52,841 nucleotides of DNA from Chloroflexota bacterium. Its GTDB lineage: Bacteria; Chloroflexota; Dehalococcoidia; Lucifugimonadales; Lucifugimonadaceae. The stretch covers positions 1 to 52,841 of the forward strand of contig JADFLG010000004.1 in the NCBI GenBank assembly GCA_022564545.1, read 5' to 3'. Below the pieces are notes generated by a model that was not told the origin of the DNA, made no database searches, and was given only the letters and a program-made list of their open reading frames with translations. Both the position numbers and the translations under genes were made by a program. Shown here in pieces: positions 25,300-34,763 of this stretch (positions are counted from its first letter, which is position 1; each line of letters starts with the position of its first letter).

Positions 25300-27039
25300 T
25301 TAGCCGAAAACTTGTTCTGTGGCATCTATAAGTTCTCTGGATGGTTTTTCGGTCCGGCTGTCCCCGAGTCGAATGGGCATTACCTTTTGACCACGTTCGG
25401 CCATTACAGCAAAATCGCCACCCGCCTGTGCTAAAGACAACTGTCCAAAAGTGTAACTTGCGCCGGGCACCGCCAGATCATCGTATTTCCCTGATACGAA
25501 GCCCAGTACAACAGCGTTTCGTGGCCCTCCCTTGTAGAGCTGGCCGATTGAGTGAAGATAACGGGGTCCGTAGCCAAAAGTTGTCGCCACGCCGGTCTTT
25601 TCGGATATGGCCCTGCGCAATGACGAGAAGGCCCCGGTCAAGTTTGCCGATTCGGGCAAAAACGCGATCAATGCAACGTAGGCGGGGGGTACGATATCTT
25701 CAAGTGAACGCAAGGCGTCGGCAAGTGGCACGGTATCCAGGTCCTGGTCGAGATCGGAGAGCAATTCCCGAGCCCTGATCTTGGCCGCCTCGACATCCGG
25801 TTGATCGAACGGGTAAATGTCCATTAGCGAAGCGGCGGCGGCTGTTGCGAACTGCCACCTGAAGAACTCGCCCGCGACCCCGTGCTTATCCGGGCCCGAT
25901 GCCTTTACGACCAGCACGGGATGACCCGCCGATTCGAGTTCGCCGGCCGTCTGTTGAAATTGCAGTTCCTCACTTCTGGCCGTCTCAATCACGACGAACT
26001 GGCGGTCGTTGCCGTAACTTTCAGGCTGGAGCAGGGGTTCTCCGGCAATCGGGACCAGGCCTTTGCCTCCCTTGCCCGTCGATTCGGCCAGTAACTGTTC
26101 GACCCACATCCCGAAAATCGCATGTTCGGGAGGCGTGATGAGGGTGACCTTATCGCGTCCCTCGAGCGCATTTGCCGCCAGAAACGCCCCCAGTTGAAGA
26201 CCGGGGTTGCCCTTTGCGTCACCCTGGCATTGCTGCGCCATGAGTGCCGCGGATTCTGCGAACCTGTGGAGGTCCATTCCTGCCGCCGCGGCGGGCATCA
26301 TCCCGAAGGCGCTAAGTGCCGAAAACCGTCCGCCCACGTCTTCAGGGGTTGCCACCCAGGTGCCAAACTCACCGGCCCTTGCTCGCTCCGAGAGAGGCGT
26401 GCCCGGGTCGGTCAGGGCAACAAAATTCCGTCTGCCAGCCCCGGATCCTGGCGCAGGTGAGCTCGGGCCTGGCCCGGTCCCCGAGCCCGTCGCAGTTGCA
26501 ATCGCGTACAAACTCGATCGGAAATGAGATTCAAGCGAAAGCGGCTCGACAGTCGTGCCCGACTTGCTCGAAACAAAGAACAGCGTCCTGGCGAGATCGA
26601 GCGAACCGGTCAGGCTGGCTATCGATTCCGGATTCACCGTGTCGAGGGCGCGAAGACGCAGTCCCGGTGCCCGCGGTTCATTCGATGGCGATGACGACGG
26701 CTGGTCCGCTCCCCCCGCGTGTCCTGACGCCGGGCCTGACTCTTTAAAAATATCGCTCAGGGTTAGCGGCGTCATGCTGCTGCCGCCCATGCCGAGCACC
26801 ACTGCGTCGGTGAACCCGTCGCCAGTCAGCTTGCTGGCAAGCCCCGAAAAATCCTCGGCGAGCGCCGGCAACCTTGCCGGAAGATCGAGCCACCCGAGCG
26901 TGCGGCCAGGTGGGTCTCCGCCGGGCGACGGCTCAGGCCAGAGCGAGGGATCGCGCCGCCACAACCTTGACGCAAACGACTTGGCAATGAGGCGGTCCAA
27001 CGCCTCGGCAGCAGAATCCTGGTCATTGTCTGCGGTCAA
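25300..27039 (-). CDS. pgi: Glucose-6-phosphate isomerase (PGI, SIS domains)
   Basis: This 579-residue enzyme interconverts glucose-6-phosphate and fructose-6-phosphate. Two SIS domains are visible, with VLGMGGSSM, FVSSKSGTTVEPLS and the PGI signature-like PEDVGGRFSALSAFGM; the C-terminal part has KTGVATTFGYGPRYLHSIGQ. It resembles the PGI half of the fused transaldolase-PGI proteins of some bacteria, and transaldolase is the next gene upstream on the same strand. Two Pro/Ser/Gly-rich low-complexity insertions (about residues 108-130 and 195-215) are unusual and may be surface loops. Confidence 0.88.
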   Translation of the reverse strand: MTADNDQDSAAEALDRLIAKSFASRLWRRDPSLWPEPSPGGDPPGRTLGWLDLPARLPALAEDFSGLASKLTGDGFTDAVVLGMGGSSMTPLTLSDIFKESGPASGHAGGADQPSSSPSNEPRAPGLRLRALDTVNPESIASLTGSLDLARTLFFVSSKSGTTVEPLSLESHFRSSLYAIATATGSGTGPGPSSPAPGSGAGRRNFVALTDPGTPLSERARAGEFGTWVATPEDVGGRFSALSAFGMMPAAAAGMDLHRFAESAALMAQQCQGDAKGNPGLQLGAFLAANALEGRDKVTLITPPEHAIFGMWVEQLLAESTGKGGKGLVPIAGEPLLQPESYGNDRQFVVIETARSEELQFQQTAGELESAGHPVLVVKASGPDKHGVAGEFFRWQFATAAAASLMDIYPFDQPDVEAAKIRARELLSDLDQDLDTVPLADALRSLEDIVPPAYVALIAFLPESANLTGAFSSLRRAISEKTGVATTFGYGPRYLHSIGQLYKGGPRNAVVLGFVSGKYDDLAVPGASYTFGQLSLAQAGGDFAVMAERGQKVMPIRLGDSRTEKPSRELIDATEQVFG

Positions 27040-27069
27040 ATTGTTGTTTCCGTGTTCAGCTCCGACCCA

Positions 27070-27165
27070 CCCTTTAACTCCCTCCCTCCAGCGGAGGGAG
27101 AATTGGTCCGCTCCCTCTCCCTGTCAGGGAGACGGGTGCCCTTTGGGCGCGGGTGTGGGTTAAAC
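27070..27165. repeat. Palindromic repeat copy between transaldolase and PGI
   Basis: CTCCCTCCAGCGGAGGGAG, then CTCCCTCTCCCTGTCAGGGAG, lead to an apical GCCCTTTGGGC (27138-27148) and GCGGGTGTGGGTTAAAC. The tip differs in sequence from other copies but still pairs. Confidence 0.65.
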
Positions 27166-27213
27166 ACCTTGTCGGATACAACGGCTGACGTTGTCAAAGG
27201 CCCATCCCTTCCG

Positions 27214-28317
27214 CTAGACCTTGAGCAAGCCCAGCTTTGCCTCGATGCGGCCCAGCAGGGTCTCATATGAATCGGCGAACGACTTAACTCCCGCGGTCAG
27301 AAGGTCGCTCGTGATGGCGTCGAGTGAAACCCCGGCTCGCCCGAGTGCGTCGATCTGCGCACGCGCCCCTTCCAGCCCTTCGGTCAATGCAGCGCCGGGA
27401 TTCCCGTGGTCGAGCATCGCGTTCATCGTGGCCTCAGGGACCGTGTTCACGGTGTCAGGTCCCATTAGACCGTCGACGTACATGGTGTCGGGATAGTCCG
27501 GGTTTTTGACGCCTGTCGAGGCCCACAGCGGCCTCTGGACCTGCGCCCCGGCGGTGTGGAGCGGGAAGAACGAGCCGCCGCCCCCGGGCTTGCGGTCGAA
27601 CATCTCATTGAATTCGGCGTAAGCCAGTTTGGCGTTCGCGATCCCGACTTTTCCACGGAGCTCATGGCCCTCAGGCAGTGCGTTATCGGCAGCGGTGTCG
27701 ACTCGGCTTACGAAGAACGAAGCTACCGAGGACACCGAGCCGGGATTGCCCTGCCCGGTCTTTGCGAACTCGCTCAAACCCTCGATATAAGCGTTTGCCG
27801 CAGCCAGATAGGCCTTAATGGCAAACAGCAACGTGACATTGACGTTGATGCCCTCGGATATCAGGGTTTTGATCGCAGGGACCCCGGCCGGCGTGCCCGG
27901 GACCTTGATCATCACGTTGGGCCGGTCGATCGCTGCCCAGAGCCGGCGGGCCTCGGCGATCGTGCCGTCCGTGTCGTGCGCAAGGGTAGGCGACACTTCG
28001 ATGCTTACGAAACCGTCGCGTCTGCCAGCTGCGTCGTACACGGAACGGAGCACGTCGGCGGCGTCCCGGATATCTTCCACCGCCAGGCGCTCGAATATCG
28101 TCTGGCGGTCCGCACCGTCCCTTGCGTATTCGATTAGCGCCTCGTCGTAGATGTCGCTCTCGGAAATAGCCTTGTCGAAGATAGTTGGATTGGACGTGAC
28201 ACCGGTCACACCAAGATCGACAATCCGCTGGAGTTCGCCAGACCGCAGCATGTCCCGGCTAATTGAATCGAGCCAGATCGACTGGCCGTTTTCCAACGCT
28301 TTTTGAATATTGTTCAT
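27214..28317 (-). CDS. tal: Transaldolase
   Basis: This 367-residue class I aldolase of the non-oxidative pentose phosphate pathway transfers dihydroxyacetone units between sugar phosphates. The signature GVTSNPTIFDKAI (about residues 38-50) and the Schiff-base lysine K138 in NVMIKVPGTPAG are present, as is ISEGINVNVTLLFAI. The length fits the longer transaldolase class found beside or fused to PGI. ATG 28317 lies in the same strand run as rpiB (38-nt gap). Confidence 0.95.
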   Translation of the reverse strand: MNNIQKALENGQSIWLDSISRDMLRSGELQRIVDLGVTGVTSNPTIFDKAISESDIYDEALIEYARDGADRQTIFERLAVEDIRDAADVLRSVYDAAGRRDGFVSIEVSPTLAHDTDGTIAEARRLWAAIDRPNVMIKVPGTPAGVPAIKTLISEGINVNVTLLFAIKAYLAAANAYIEGLSEFAKTGQGNPGSVSSVASFFVSRVDTAADNALPEGHELRGKVGIANAKLAYAEFNEMFDRKPGGGGSFFPLHTAGAQVQRPLWASTGVKNPDYPDTMYVDGLMGPDTVNTVPEATMNAMLDHGNPGAALTEGLEGARAQIDALGRAGVSLDAITSDLLTAGVKSFADSYETLLGRIEAKLGLLKV

Positions 28318-28355
28318 ATCTTCTCTCCGAGTTTTGGTCTCCGAGCTCTGGCCCG

Positions 28356-28832
28356 CTAACGGTTTTCCGCCCGGGCGATCTGGTCGTTTTCGATTGCCAC
28401 AACTTTATCGAGGCGGCGCCGGAAGCGGGGGTGTGATTCAAGAGTTGCACCCATAAACGACTTCACGAGGTCTTCGGCCAGCGCCACACCGACGACCCTC
28501 GCGCCCATGCAGAGTACGTTCATATCGTCGTGGCGCACTCCCTGGCCGGCCGAATAAGTATCGTGACACAGCCCGGCCCTGACGCCAGGAAACTTGTTCG
28601 CCACTATGCAGGCACCGACTCCGCTGCCACAGAGTATGATGCCGCGGTCGGCATCACCGGTCTGAACGGCTTTGGCAACCGGTGCCGTAAAGTCTGGGAA
28701 GTCGTCGTCGGCATCGTAGACGTGGGCGCCTACATCGGTCACGTTGTGACCGAGATCCTCCAGCACCTTTACCATGTCGGACTTCAGCGAGTAGCCGCCG
28801 TGGTCCGCGCCGATCGCCACTTTCATTTTCAT
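28356..28832 (-). CDS. rpiB: Ribose-5-phosphate isomerase B
   Basis: This 158-residue RpiB/LacAB protein interconverts ribose- and ribulose-5-phosphate. The start is KVAIGADHGGY, and the catalytic Cys lies in GIILCGSGVGACIVANK (about residues 65-81). H and R of GLCHDTYSA and the C-terminal GARVVGVALAEDLV complete the site. Two ATGs lie six bases apart (28832 and 28826); either is possible. It is part of the minus-strand pentose phosphate run. Confidence 0.95.
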   Translation of the reverse strand: MKMKVAIGADHGGYSLKSDMVKVLEDLGHNVTDVGAHVYDADDDFPDFTAPVAKAVQTGDADRGIILCGSGVGACIVANKFPGVRAGLCHDTYSAGQGVRHDDMNVLCMGARVVGVALAEDLVKSFMGATLESHPRFRRRLDKVVAIENDQIARAENR

Positions 28833-28960
28833 TCCAGCCTATTCAGAAGCTTCTGGACCAGCCCGGCCCAGGGAAGGGCGGAATCGTGTGAAACATGATA
28901 TCGGTGCAAACTGGCAATTTCGCACCCGCGACGGGCACGGAGTACCCGGTTTTGCGCTCG

Positions 28961-29929
28961 CTACCAGTAGCGGTGCGACCCTGCGACCTTCACCCGCACC
29001 GAGTAGAGCGACGTATCGCCACAAATGTAAATCCGCCTGCCGTCCCTGCCCCCAAAAACAAGATTTGCCGTAGCCTGCTCGGGGATCAGGATTTTGCCCA
29101 GCAGTTCACCTCCCGGTGAGTAGCACTGCACCCCGTCCCTGGCGCTGGTCCAGATGTTGCCCGGCTCATCGACCCGAAAACCGTCCGGTGCACCGGGCCT
29201 GACTTCCGCGAACAACCGCTTGTTCGACAGGGTCTTGCCATCATCGCTCACATCGAAAACGTTGATGTTCCTCGGCTCTCCGGTATCGGCGAGGTAGAAC
29301 AGTTTTTCATCTGGCGAGAACGCCAGTCCGTTTGGCCGGTCGCCAGTGTCGTCGACGATCGAGAGTGCGTCCTTTTCAGGAGATTCGGGATCGAGCCTGT
29401 ATGTGAAGTTGCCGTCCAACTCCGAATCACGCTGGTTGCCCTCACGGTCCGAAAGAATGCCGTAGGGAGGGTCGGTGAACCAGATCGTGCCATCGGACTT
29501 CACCACGAGGTCGTTGGGCGAATTAAGCCGATTTCCCTGCCACTTATCGACGAGGGTAACCACCGCGCCGTCGGCCTCGGTGCGGGAAATGCGGTTGGCT
29601 GCGTGCTCGCATGAGACGAGTCGGCCCTGCTGGTCACGATAGTGGCCATTGGTGTTGTTGCACGGTTCCCGAAAAACGGTGGTGTCGCCCGAACCGGCGT
29701 CGTATTTCAGCATCCGGTTGTTCGGGATGTCCGACCACAGGACGTAATCGCCCTCCGGGAAATAGACCGGGCCCTCGGCCCACTCGCAACCTGTGTAGTG
29801 CTTTTCGATACGGGCGTCAGCGTCGATCAGGTCGAGGAAACGGTCGTCGATAACCTCGATTCCTTCGCGCAACTCCTCCTGCGGGGTCTCCGTGCGGTGA
29901 GTCGGGAAGGTCCTGGGTTCTGCAGTCAT
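28961..29929 (-). CDS. SMP-30/gluconolactonase family protein 1
   Basis: This 322-residue six-bladed beta-propeller probably hydrolyses a sugar lactone in the cytoplasm. Family metal-site residues are visible as E in CEWAEGPVYF, N in NSPNDLVVKSDGTIWFTD and N/D in DRPNGLAFSPDEKLFYLADTG. ATG 29929. It is 68 nt downstream of a second SMP-30 gene on the same strand. It would feed gluconate-type acids to the kinase and 6PGDH nearby. Confidence 0.88.
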   Translation of the reverse strand: MTAEPRTFPTHRTETPQEELREGIEVIDDRFLDLIDADARIEKHYTGCEWAEGPVYFPEGDYVLWSDIPNNRMLKYDAGSGDTTVFREPCNNTNGHYRDQQGRLVSCEHAANRISRTEADGAVVTLVDKWQGNRLNSPNDLVVKSDGTIWFTDPPYGILSDREGNQRDSELDGNFTYRLDPESPEKDALSIVDDTGDRPNGLAFSPDEKLFYLADTGEPRNINVFDVSDDGKTLSNKRLFAEVRPGAPDGFRVDEPGNIWTSARDGVQCYSPGGELLGKILIPEQATANLVFGGRDGRRIYICGDTSLYSVRVKVAGSHRYW

Positions 29930-29997
29930 AAATTGGTGTTTCCAAATCCTGGGTTAGCCAGCATTTTCAGTCTGAATTTAGAGGTCGGATTTTGTGA

Positions 29998-30924
29998 TTA
30001 GCCCGTTGGCCGCGTGGCCCCGGCGATGTTGAGTTCGATGCTCCAGATCGAGCTGGTTGCGCCGATAAACAGCGTTTGGCGGTCCCGGTTTCCGAACGAA
30101 AGGTTGGCGGCAACCTCGGGAGTATGGATCTTCCCCAGCAGGTCTCCGCCCGGACTGAACACCTGTACACCATCGCCGCACGCCACCCACATATTTCCGT
30201 CGACGTCGGCCCTGAAACCGTCCGGTACGTAAGGCTCTATATCGGCGAACACCCGTGGGTTTTCGAGCCGGTCGTGCTGTTCTCCGGCCAGATCGAACGC
30301 CATCAACCGGTGCGGGCGGAACTCGCCATGCGTGCGCCCTGTGTCGCTGACGTACAGCACAGATTCGTCTGGTGAAAACGCGATTCCGTTCGGCTTGTCG
30401 AAATCTTCGCTGACCATTTCAATGTCGAGCGTGTCGGGGTCCACCCGGTACACCCGGTTGCGGTTCTGTTCGGGCTTGTCGCCATGACCTACCGCAAGCT
30501 CCAGGAAACCGTAGTCCGGGTCGGTAAACCAGATCGAACCGTCCGATTTCACCGCAACGTCGTTCGGGGAGGTCAGTTTTCCGCCATCGTAAGAGTCCGC
30601 AATAGTAGTCATGCTGCCGTCGTGCTCTTCTCTAACGACCGCTCTGCCACTGGTGAGGCATGACACGACGCGGCCCTCCCGGTCGACGGTGTTCCCGTTG
30701 GCCCGGTCCGACGGCTCCCTGTAAATGCCGAAGCCGTCGGACTCGCTCCAGCTCACGATTCTGTTGTTCGGGATGTCGCTGACGATGACCTTATTCTGGT
30801 CTGGCAGCCAGCAGACACCCTCGGCGAACGTCAGCGTATCGGCCAGCAGTTTCAGGCTCGGGTCCGGACCCAGAATCCTTTGAAATTCGTCGTCGAATAT
30901 TTCGAATTGTTCTGATTCTGCCAT
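29998..30924 (-). CDS. SMP-30/gluconolactonase family protein 2
   Basis: This 308-residue paralog of the preceding propeller shares SDIPNNR, TSPNDVAVKSDGSIWFTDP and KPNGIAFSPDESVLYVSDTG. The longer frame runs from 31047, but its first 41 residues look non-coding. ATG 30924 has AGGAGT about 11 nt upstream and gives MAESEQFEIFDDEF, parallel to paralog 1. Tandem duplication followed by divergence is likely. Confidence 0.88.
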   Translation of the reverse strand: MAESEQFEIFDDEFQRILGPDPSLKLLADTLTFAEGVCWLPDQNKVIVSDIPNNRIVSWSESDGFGIYREPSDRANGNTVDREGRVVSCLTSGRAVVREEHDGSMTTIADSYDGGKLTSPNDVAVKSDGSIWFTDPDYGFLELAVGHGDKPEQNRNRVYRVDPDTLDIEMVSEDFDKPNGIAFSPDESVLYVSDTGRTHGEFRPHRLMAFDLAGEQHDRLENPRVFADIEPYVPDGFRADVDGNMWVACGDGVQVFSPGGDLLGKIHTPEVAANLSFGNRDRQTLFIGATSSIWSIELNIAGATRPTG

Positions 30925-31152
30925 AAGCAACCGACTCCTGAAATCACCGAACCAAACTCCAGACGCCCATGCCTGAAGCCAAAACACAAAGACCAGGGCA
31001 GGCTTGAGAACGGAGCGGAGCGTATCACCCGCAGACGAAATTCGCACTCAGTCAGGCCGACCGAGCAGCTAAAATCGTTTCTGGAACTCGGCCTGACCAG
31101 AAATCAACTTGAATTACCTGAATTTATAGAAACGCGGAAGACAGGATTGCGA

Positions 31153-32223
31153 ATGGCTCTGGAAACGGCCGGCAAGACCGACCCGGGCCTGTTCAGAGCA
31201 GGTGCAGGACGCGTCGTAATCACACCTCCAGTGGGTTTCGTCATGGACGGGCCCGAACACGGGTCGCGCGAATCGACCGGTGTAACCGACGATCTCCTGG
31301 CGCGGGTGATCGTCATCGAATCGGCAGCCACACGGGTGGCTCTCGTCAGCCTCGACGTCTGGGGCATCTCCGGCGGACTGGTTGATTCAATCAGGGCCGC
31401 GGCCGGTGCAGCCGCTGGAATCGGGGAAGATTCTGTCTGGCTCACTGTAACTGGCAACGGCACCGCTCCGCCCCTGTGGCGGGATGACCCGCAGTACGCG
31501 CAATATGCAGCGTTTTTACCCCAGCAGGTCGCCGGGGCGGCAAGGGTTGCTGTCGCATCGTTGGAACCTGCGTCGATGGGGTCGACCGGAACACTATTGC
31601 CCGACGTGTCCACGTTTGTCGAAGGCCCCGGTCGACCCGGCAACGCGGCGCTGTTCGTCCTTGCGATCGACCGCGCCGATGGCAGTGGAATCGCACGTCT
31701 CGTGAACTTCGCGTGCCCGGCCACGATCACGGGCCCGACCACACTCTGGACTGCCGATTACCCGGGCTACGCATCGTGGGCGTTAGAGCAAAATGGTGGC
31801 GGACTGGCGCTTTTCTCGCAGGCACCGTCGCATGACATTCGCCCGTTCGACTGGTGGGACGGAAACGAAGAGCCGGCACACGCCGAACGAAAACCCGAGG
31901 ACGTACAGGCCATGGGCCTGCTGCTTGCCACACAGGCTGCCAACGGCGCCGCAGATACCACCCAGCGTCGAAACGTGACGATTGCGGTCCGAAATGACGT
32001 TGTCACGGGCATCCATGCGATGCGGATCGGAGACGCTCATTTCCTTTCGACCGACGGGCCGCAGCCGAACAAGTTTGCTCGTCGGTTCAGACGCGAACTT
32101 CCCCACGCAAATATCTTCGTGGCTAACAATTTGTCGGGCGGCATGTTCGATGCGAAAGCGACGTTCGACGCCAGGGCGATGAGGCGCGGAATGGCGCTGC
32201 TGACCGAGATGGGGGCGACTTAG
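31153..32223 (+). CDS. Neutral ceramidase N-terminal domain-like protein lacking metal-site histidines
   Basis: This 356-residue protein resembles the neutral/alkaline non-lysosomal ceramidase N-terminal domain: AGAGRVVITPPVG (17-29), VALVSLDVWG, LVNFACPATITG (183-194) and TADYPGYASWALE (200-212). Family members carry a Zn-binding His in the NFACHP segment and THTHSGP-like residues; here those read NFACPAT and LTVTGNGTAPP. Catalysis by the usual zinc mechanism therefore looks lost or altered. There is no signal peptide. Related uncharacterised proteins of this fold are often found with sugar catabolism genes. Confidence 0.65.
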   Translation: MALETAGKTDPGLFRAGAGRVVITPPVGFVMDGPEHGSRESTGVTDDLLARVIVIESAATRVALVSLDVWGISGGLVDSIRAAAGAAAGIGEDSVWLTVTGNGTAPPLWRDDPQYAQYAAFLPQQVAGAARVAVASLEPASMGSTGTLLPDVSTFVEGPGRPGNAALFVLAIDRADGSGIARLVNFACPATITGPTTLWTADYPGYASWALEQNGGGLALFSQAPSHDIRPFDWWDGNEEPAHAERKPEDVQAMGLLLATQAANGAADTTQRRNVTIAVRNDVVTGIHAMRIGDAHFLSTDGPQPNKFARRFRRELPHANIFVANNLSGGMFDAKATFDARAMRRGMALLTEMGAT

Positions 32224-32443
32224 CAGCTATCTCAAAAATCCCTCTTCTTCGGTTCTCCCGGAGGAGGGAATGACGTGCATTTGCCCACTTAGCTCCCTCT
32301 CCCCGGGGGAAGGGTTGGGGTGAGGGGATAGTCGCTTGGTAGCGTTCGCTCGTCCAATGGCAACTACACTGTTGTCAAACATTGTCCCCCTCAGCCGCGC
32401 CCCGATCGCATCGGGGCACCCGTCTCCCCAGGGGGAAGGAATT
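32224..32443. repeat. Dispersed palindromic/MITE-like repeat copy
   Basis: It begins with a GCTATCTCAAAAATCCCTC terminus. It then has CTCCCTCTCCCCGGGGGAAGGG, GTTGGGGTGAGGGG, and an opposite half with the apical GCCCCGATCGCATCGGGGC (32399-32417) and CACCCGTCTCC. It fills the gap between the ceramidase-like gene and the GH4 gene. Confidence 0.7.
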
Positions 32444-32466
32444 ACATGAAATAGGGAATAAAGCAC

Positions 32467-33753
32467 TTGGCAAAGATCTCACTCATTGGAGCCGGCAGCG
32501 TCGTGTTCGCCCGCCGGTTGCTCCAGGACATCATGTGTGTACCCGAACTTTCGGACTCGACGGTGTCACTGATGGACACCGACGCGGAACGACTCGAGCT
32601 GATGGGGAAGTTCGCAAAAAAGCTCGCGGGTGACACCGGCACCAGCATCGAGATCGAGGTAACCAGCGACAGACGCGCAGCGCTCGCCGGTTCCGACTAT
32701 GTGCTGACAACCATCCGGGTCGGCGACAGTTTTGAGCGCGATATAGCGATACCGTTGAAGTATGGAGTGGACCAGTCGGTTGGCGACACGGTCGGACCGG
32801 GCGGCGTATTCAAGGCCCTCCGGACCGCACCCGTTCTGCTGGATATCTGCCACGACATCGAGGACGTTGCGCCAGACGCCACCCTGCTGAACTACACGAA
32901 CCCGATGGCAATTGCCTGCTGGGCGATTGCCGACGCCACCGATGTGCCGACCCTCGGCCTCTGCCACAGCGTCCAGCACACGACGGCCGACCTTGCCGAT
33001 TACATTGGCGCGCCACGAGATTCAGTCACGGGCTGGGTGGCCGGGATCAACCACCTGGCGTGGTTCCTCAGGTTCGAACAGGACGGCGTGGACGCCTACC
33101 CCAGGCTGTTCGAGGCGATGGAAAACCCGGAGATATATTCGCAAGACACGGTGCGCTTTGAAATCCTGCGCCAGTTCGGGTACTTCGTCACCGAGTCGAC
33201 GAGGCACATGTCGGAGTACACGCCGTACTTCCGCACGAACGAAGAGGTGATCGACAAATTCAACCTCAACCAGATTCGGCAGGACCTGCAGCGTCGCACC
33301 GCAAGGGTCGATGACCACTACACCCGGCTACTCGATGATGTCAATTCCGACGAAAAACTCACCGCCGAGCGGTCCGAGGAATATGCGTGCCGAATCATCG
33401 AGGCGATGGAAACAGGCAAACCAACAGTGATAAACGCGAATGTGCCAAACTCGGGTCTTATCGACAACCTGCTGGACCAGAGTTGTGTCGAGGTGCCTGT
33501 GCTGATCGACAAGCTCGGGTTCCACCCTATGGCAGTGGGTGAAATCCCAGGGCAGCTTGCGGCGCTCAGCCGGTCGAACCAGGCAGTCCAGCAACTTGCG
33601 ACCCAGGCCATTCTCGACGGAGACCGCGAGGCCGCTTTCCATGCCGTCGCGCTCGACCCGCTTACCTCGGCAGTCCTGTCGCTCTCCGAGATCAGAGAAA
33701 TGTTTGACGAAATGTGGGCCGCCCACGGGGCCGAACTGGCCGCATACGCATGA
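32467..33753 (+). CDS. Glycoside hydrolase family 4 enzyme (alpha-galactosidase/alpha-glucosidase-like)
   Basis: This 428-residue NAD- and Mn-dependent glycosidase has a Rossmann start (KISLIGAGSVVFARRLLQD), LNYTNPMAIACWA and the metal-binding GLCHSVQ (C166, H167). GINHLAWF (N195, H196) is typical of GH4. Hydrolysis proceeds by transient oxidation at C3. TTG 32467 is the only reasonable start. The stop overlaps the MDR dehydrogenase start (ATGA). Whether it prefers galactosides, glucosides or glucuronides cannot be told. Confidence 0.9.
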   Translation: MAKISLIGAGSVVFARRLLQDIMCVPELSDSTVSLMDTDAERLELMGKFAKKLAGDTGTSIEIEVTSDRRAALAGSDYVLTTIRVGDSFERDIAIPLKYGVDQSVGDTVGPGGVFKALRTAPVLLDICHDIEDVAPDATLLNYTNPMAIACWAIADATDVPTLGLCHSVQHTTADLADYIGAPRDSVTGWVAGINHLAWFLRFEQDGVDAYPRLFEAMENPEIYSQDTVRFEILRQFGYFVTESTRHMSEYTPYFRTNEEVIDKFNLNQIRQDLQRRTARVDDHYTRLLDDVNSDEKLTAERSEEYACRIIEAMETGKPTVINANVPNSGLIDNLLDQSCVEVPVLIDKLGFHPMAVGEIPGQLAALSRSNQAVQQLATQAILDGDREAAFHAVALDPLTSAVLSLSEIREMFDEMWAAHGAELAAYA

Positions 33754-34763
33754 TGCCAGGTGCGACGAAACGCCTCATGCGGGCCGCCGTCGCCCTCGAA
33801 CGGGCCGTACTTCGCTGCGAAGAGGTCGTGGTCCCACAGGCAGGTCCGGGCGAAGTGCTGGTGCGGACGCGGGCAGCTTCGATCTGCGGCAGCGACCTTC
33901 ACATGGTCAATACCGGCTGGGGAATCCCCGCCTTTCCAGCAATGTCCGGTCACCCGGGACACGAGGCCGTAGGCGAGGTCGTCGAGTCACGTTCAGAACG
34001 ATTTTCTGAGGGCGACCTCGTCCTGACGACTCCCCATATCTGGGACGCGCGTTGCTTCGCCGACTACCAGGCTGTGGATGACGCCCACGTCCTGAAACTG
34101 GATCCGGACGTAGACATAGATACTGTTACGCTTGCCCAGCAGCTGGGGACGGTCGTTTATGCGGCAAAGCGCCTTCCGGGCTCGCTTGCCAGGTCGCTTG
34201 AAGGACAGACGTGCCTGGTGGTCGGGCAGGGCAGCGCTGGACTGTTCTGGGACTTCATCCTGACCCGGCTCGGCGCGGAGAGGATCATCTCGATCGAGCC
34301 GCTTGCGTGGCGACGCGAACTCGGCCAAAAATACGGCGTAGACGATTCCATCGATGTTACCGGTGAAAATGCTACGCAGGCTGTAAAAGACCTGACCCAC
34401 GGAGCCGGGGCCGATCTGGTTATCGAGGCCGTAGGAACGACCGAGACGCTCTCGCAGGCGTTCCATCTCGTTCGTGACGAAGGGCAGGTTGTGCTGTTCG
34501 GTCTGCCGGAGTCCGAACAGCCTGTGCCGTTCGACTATTCGCAGATGTTCAAGAGCCGCGCCCACGTATTCACGGTGCTTGGGTCACAGGACGAGCCTGG
34601 ACTGACGAGTTACGTCGAGGCAGTCGGCCTGATCAGCTCAGGCGAGATTGACGTTGAGCCAATCATTTCGCACCGTATCAGCATTTCTGAAATAGACCGG
34701 GCATTCGAGATTGCGACCAACCGCGTCGATGGGGCCGTAAAGATCGGCCTGACATTCGACTAA
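33750..34763 (+). CDS. Zinc-type MDR alcohol/polyol dehydrogenase
   Basis: This 337-residue medium-chain dehydrogenase has the catalytic zinc site (C in SICGSDLH; H-E in GHPGHEAVG) and a nucleotide-binding CLVVGQGSAGLFWDFILTRLGA. The four-Cys structural zinc loop is absent: the segment after the GD(V/L)V motif is short and has a single Cys. ATG 33750 overlaps the GH4 stop by 4 nt; in-frame ATGs follow at 33753 and 33777. It probably oxidises a sugar or polyol released by the GH4 enzyme. Confidence 0.85.
   Translation: MMPGATKRLMRAAVALERAVLRCEEVVVPQAGPGEVLVRTRAASICGSDLHMVNTGWGIPAFPAMSGHPGHEAVGEVVESRSERFSEGDLVLTTPHIWDARCFADYQAVDDAHVLKLDPDVDIDTVTLAQQLGTVVYAAKRLPGSLARSLEGQTCLVVGQGSAGLFWDFILTRLGAERIISIEPLAWRRELGQKYGVDDSIDVTGENATQAVKDLTHGAGADLVIEAVGTTETLSQAFHLVRDEGQVVLFGLPESEQPVPFDYSQMFKSRAHVFTVLGSQDEPGLTSYVEAVGLISSGEIDVEPIISHRISISEIDRAFEIATNRVDGAVKIGLTFD

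Noticed and set aside
30925-31047. N-terminal extension of SMP-30 protein 2 as a possible signal anchor
   Set aside because: The hydrophobic stretch is short and Trp-rich and precedes a good ribosome-binding site for ATG 30924; the tandem paralog has no such extension.
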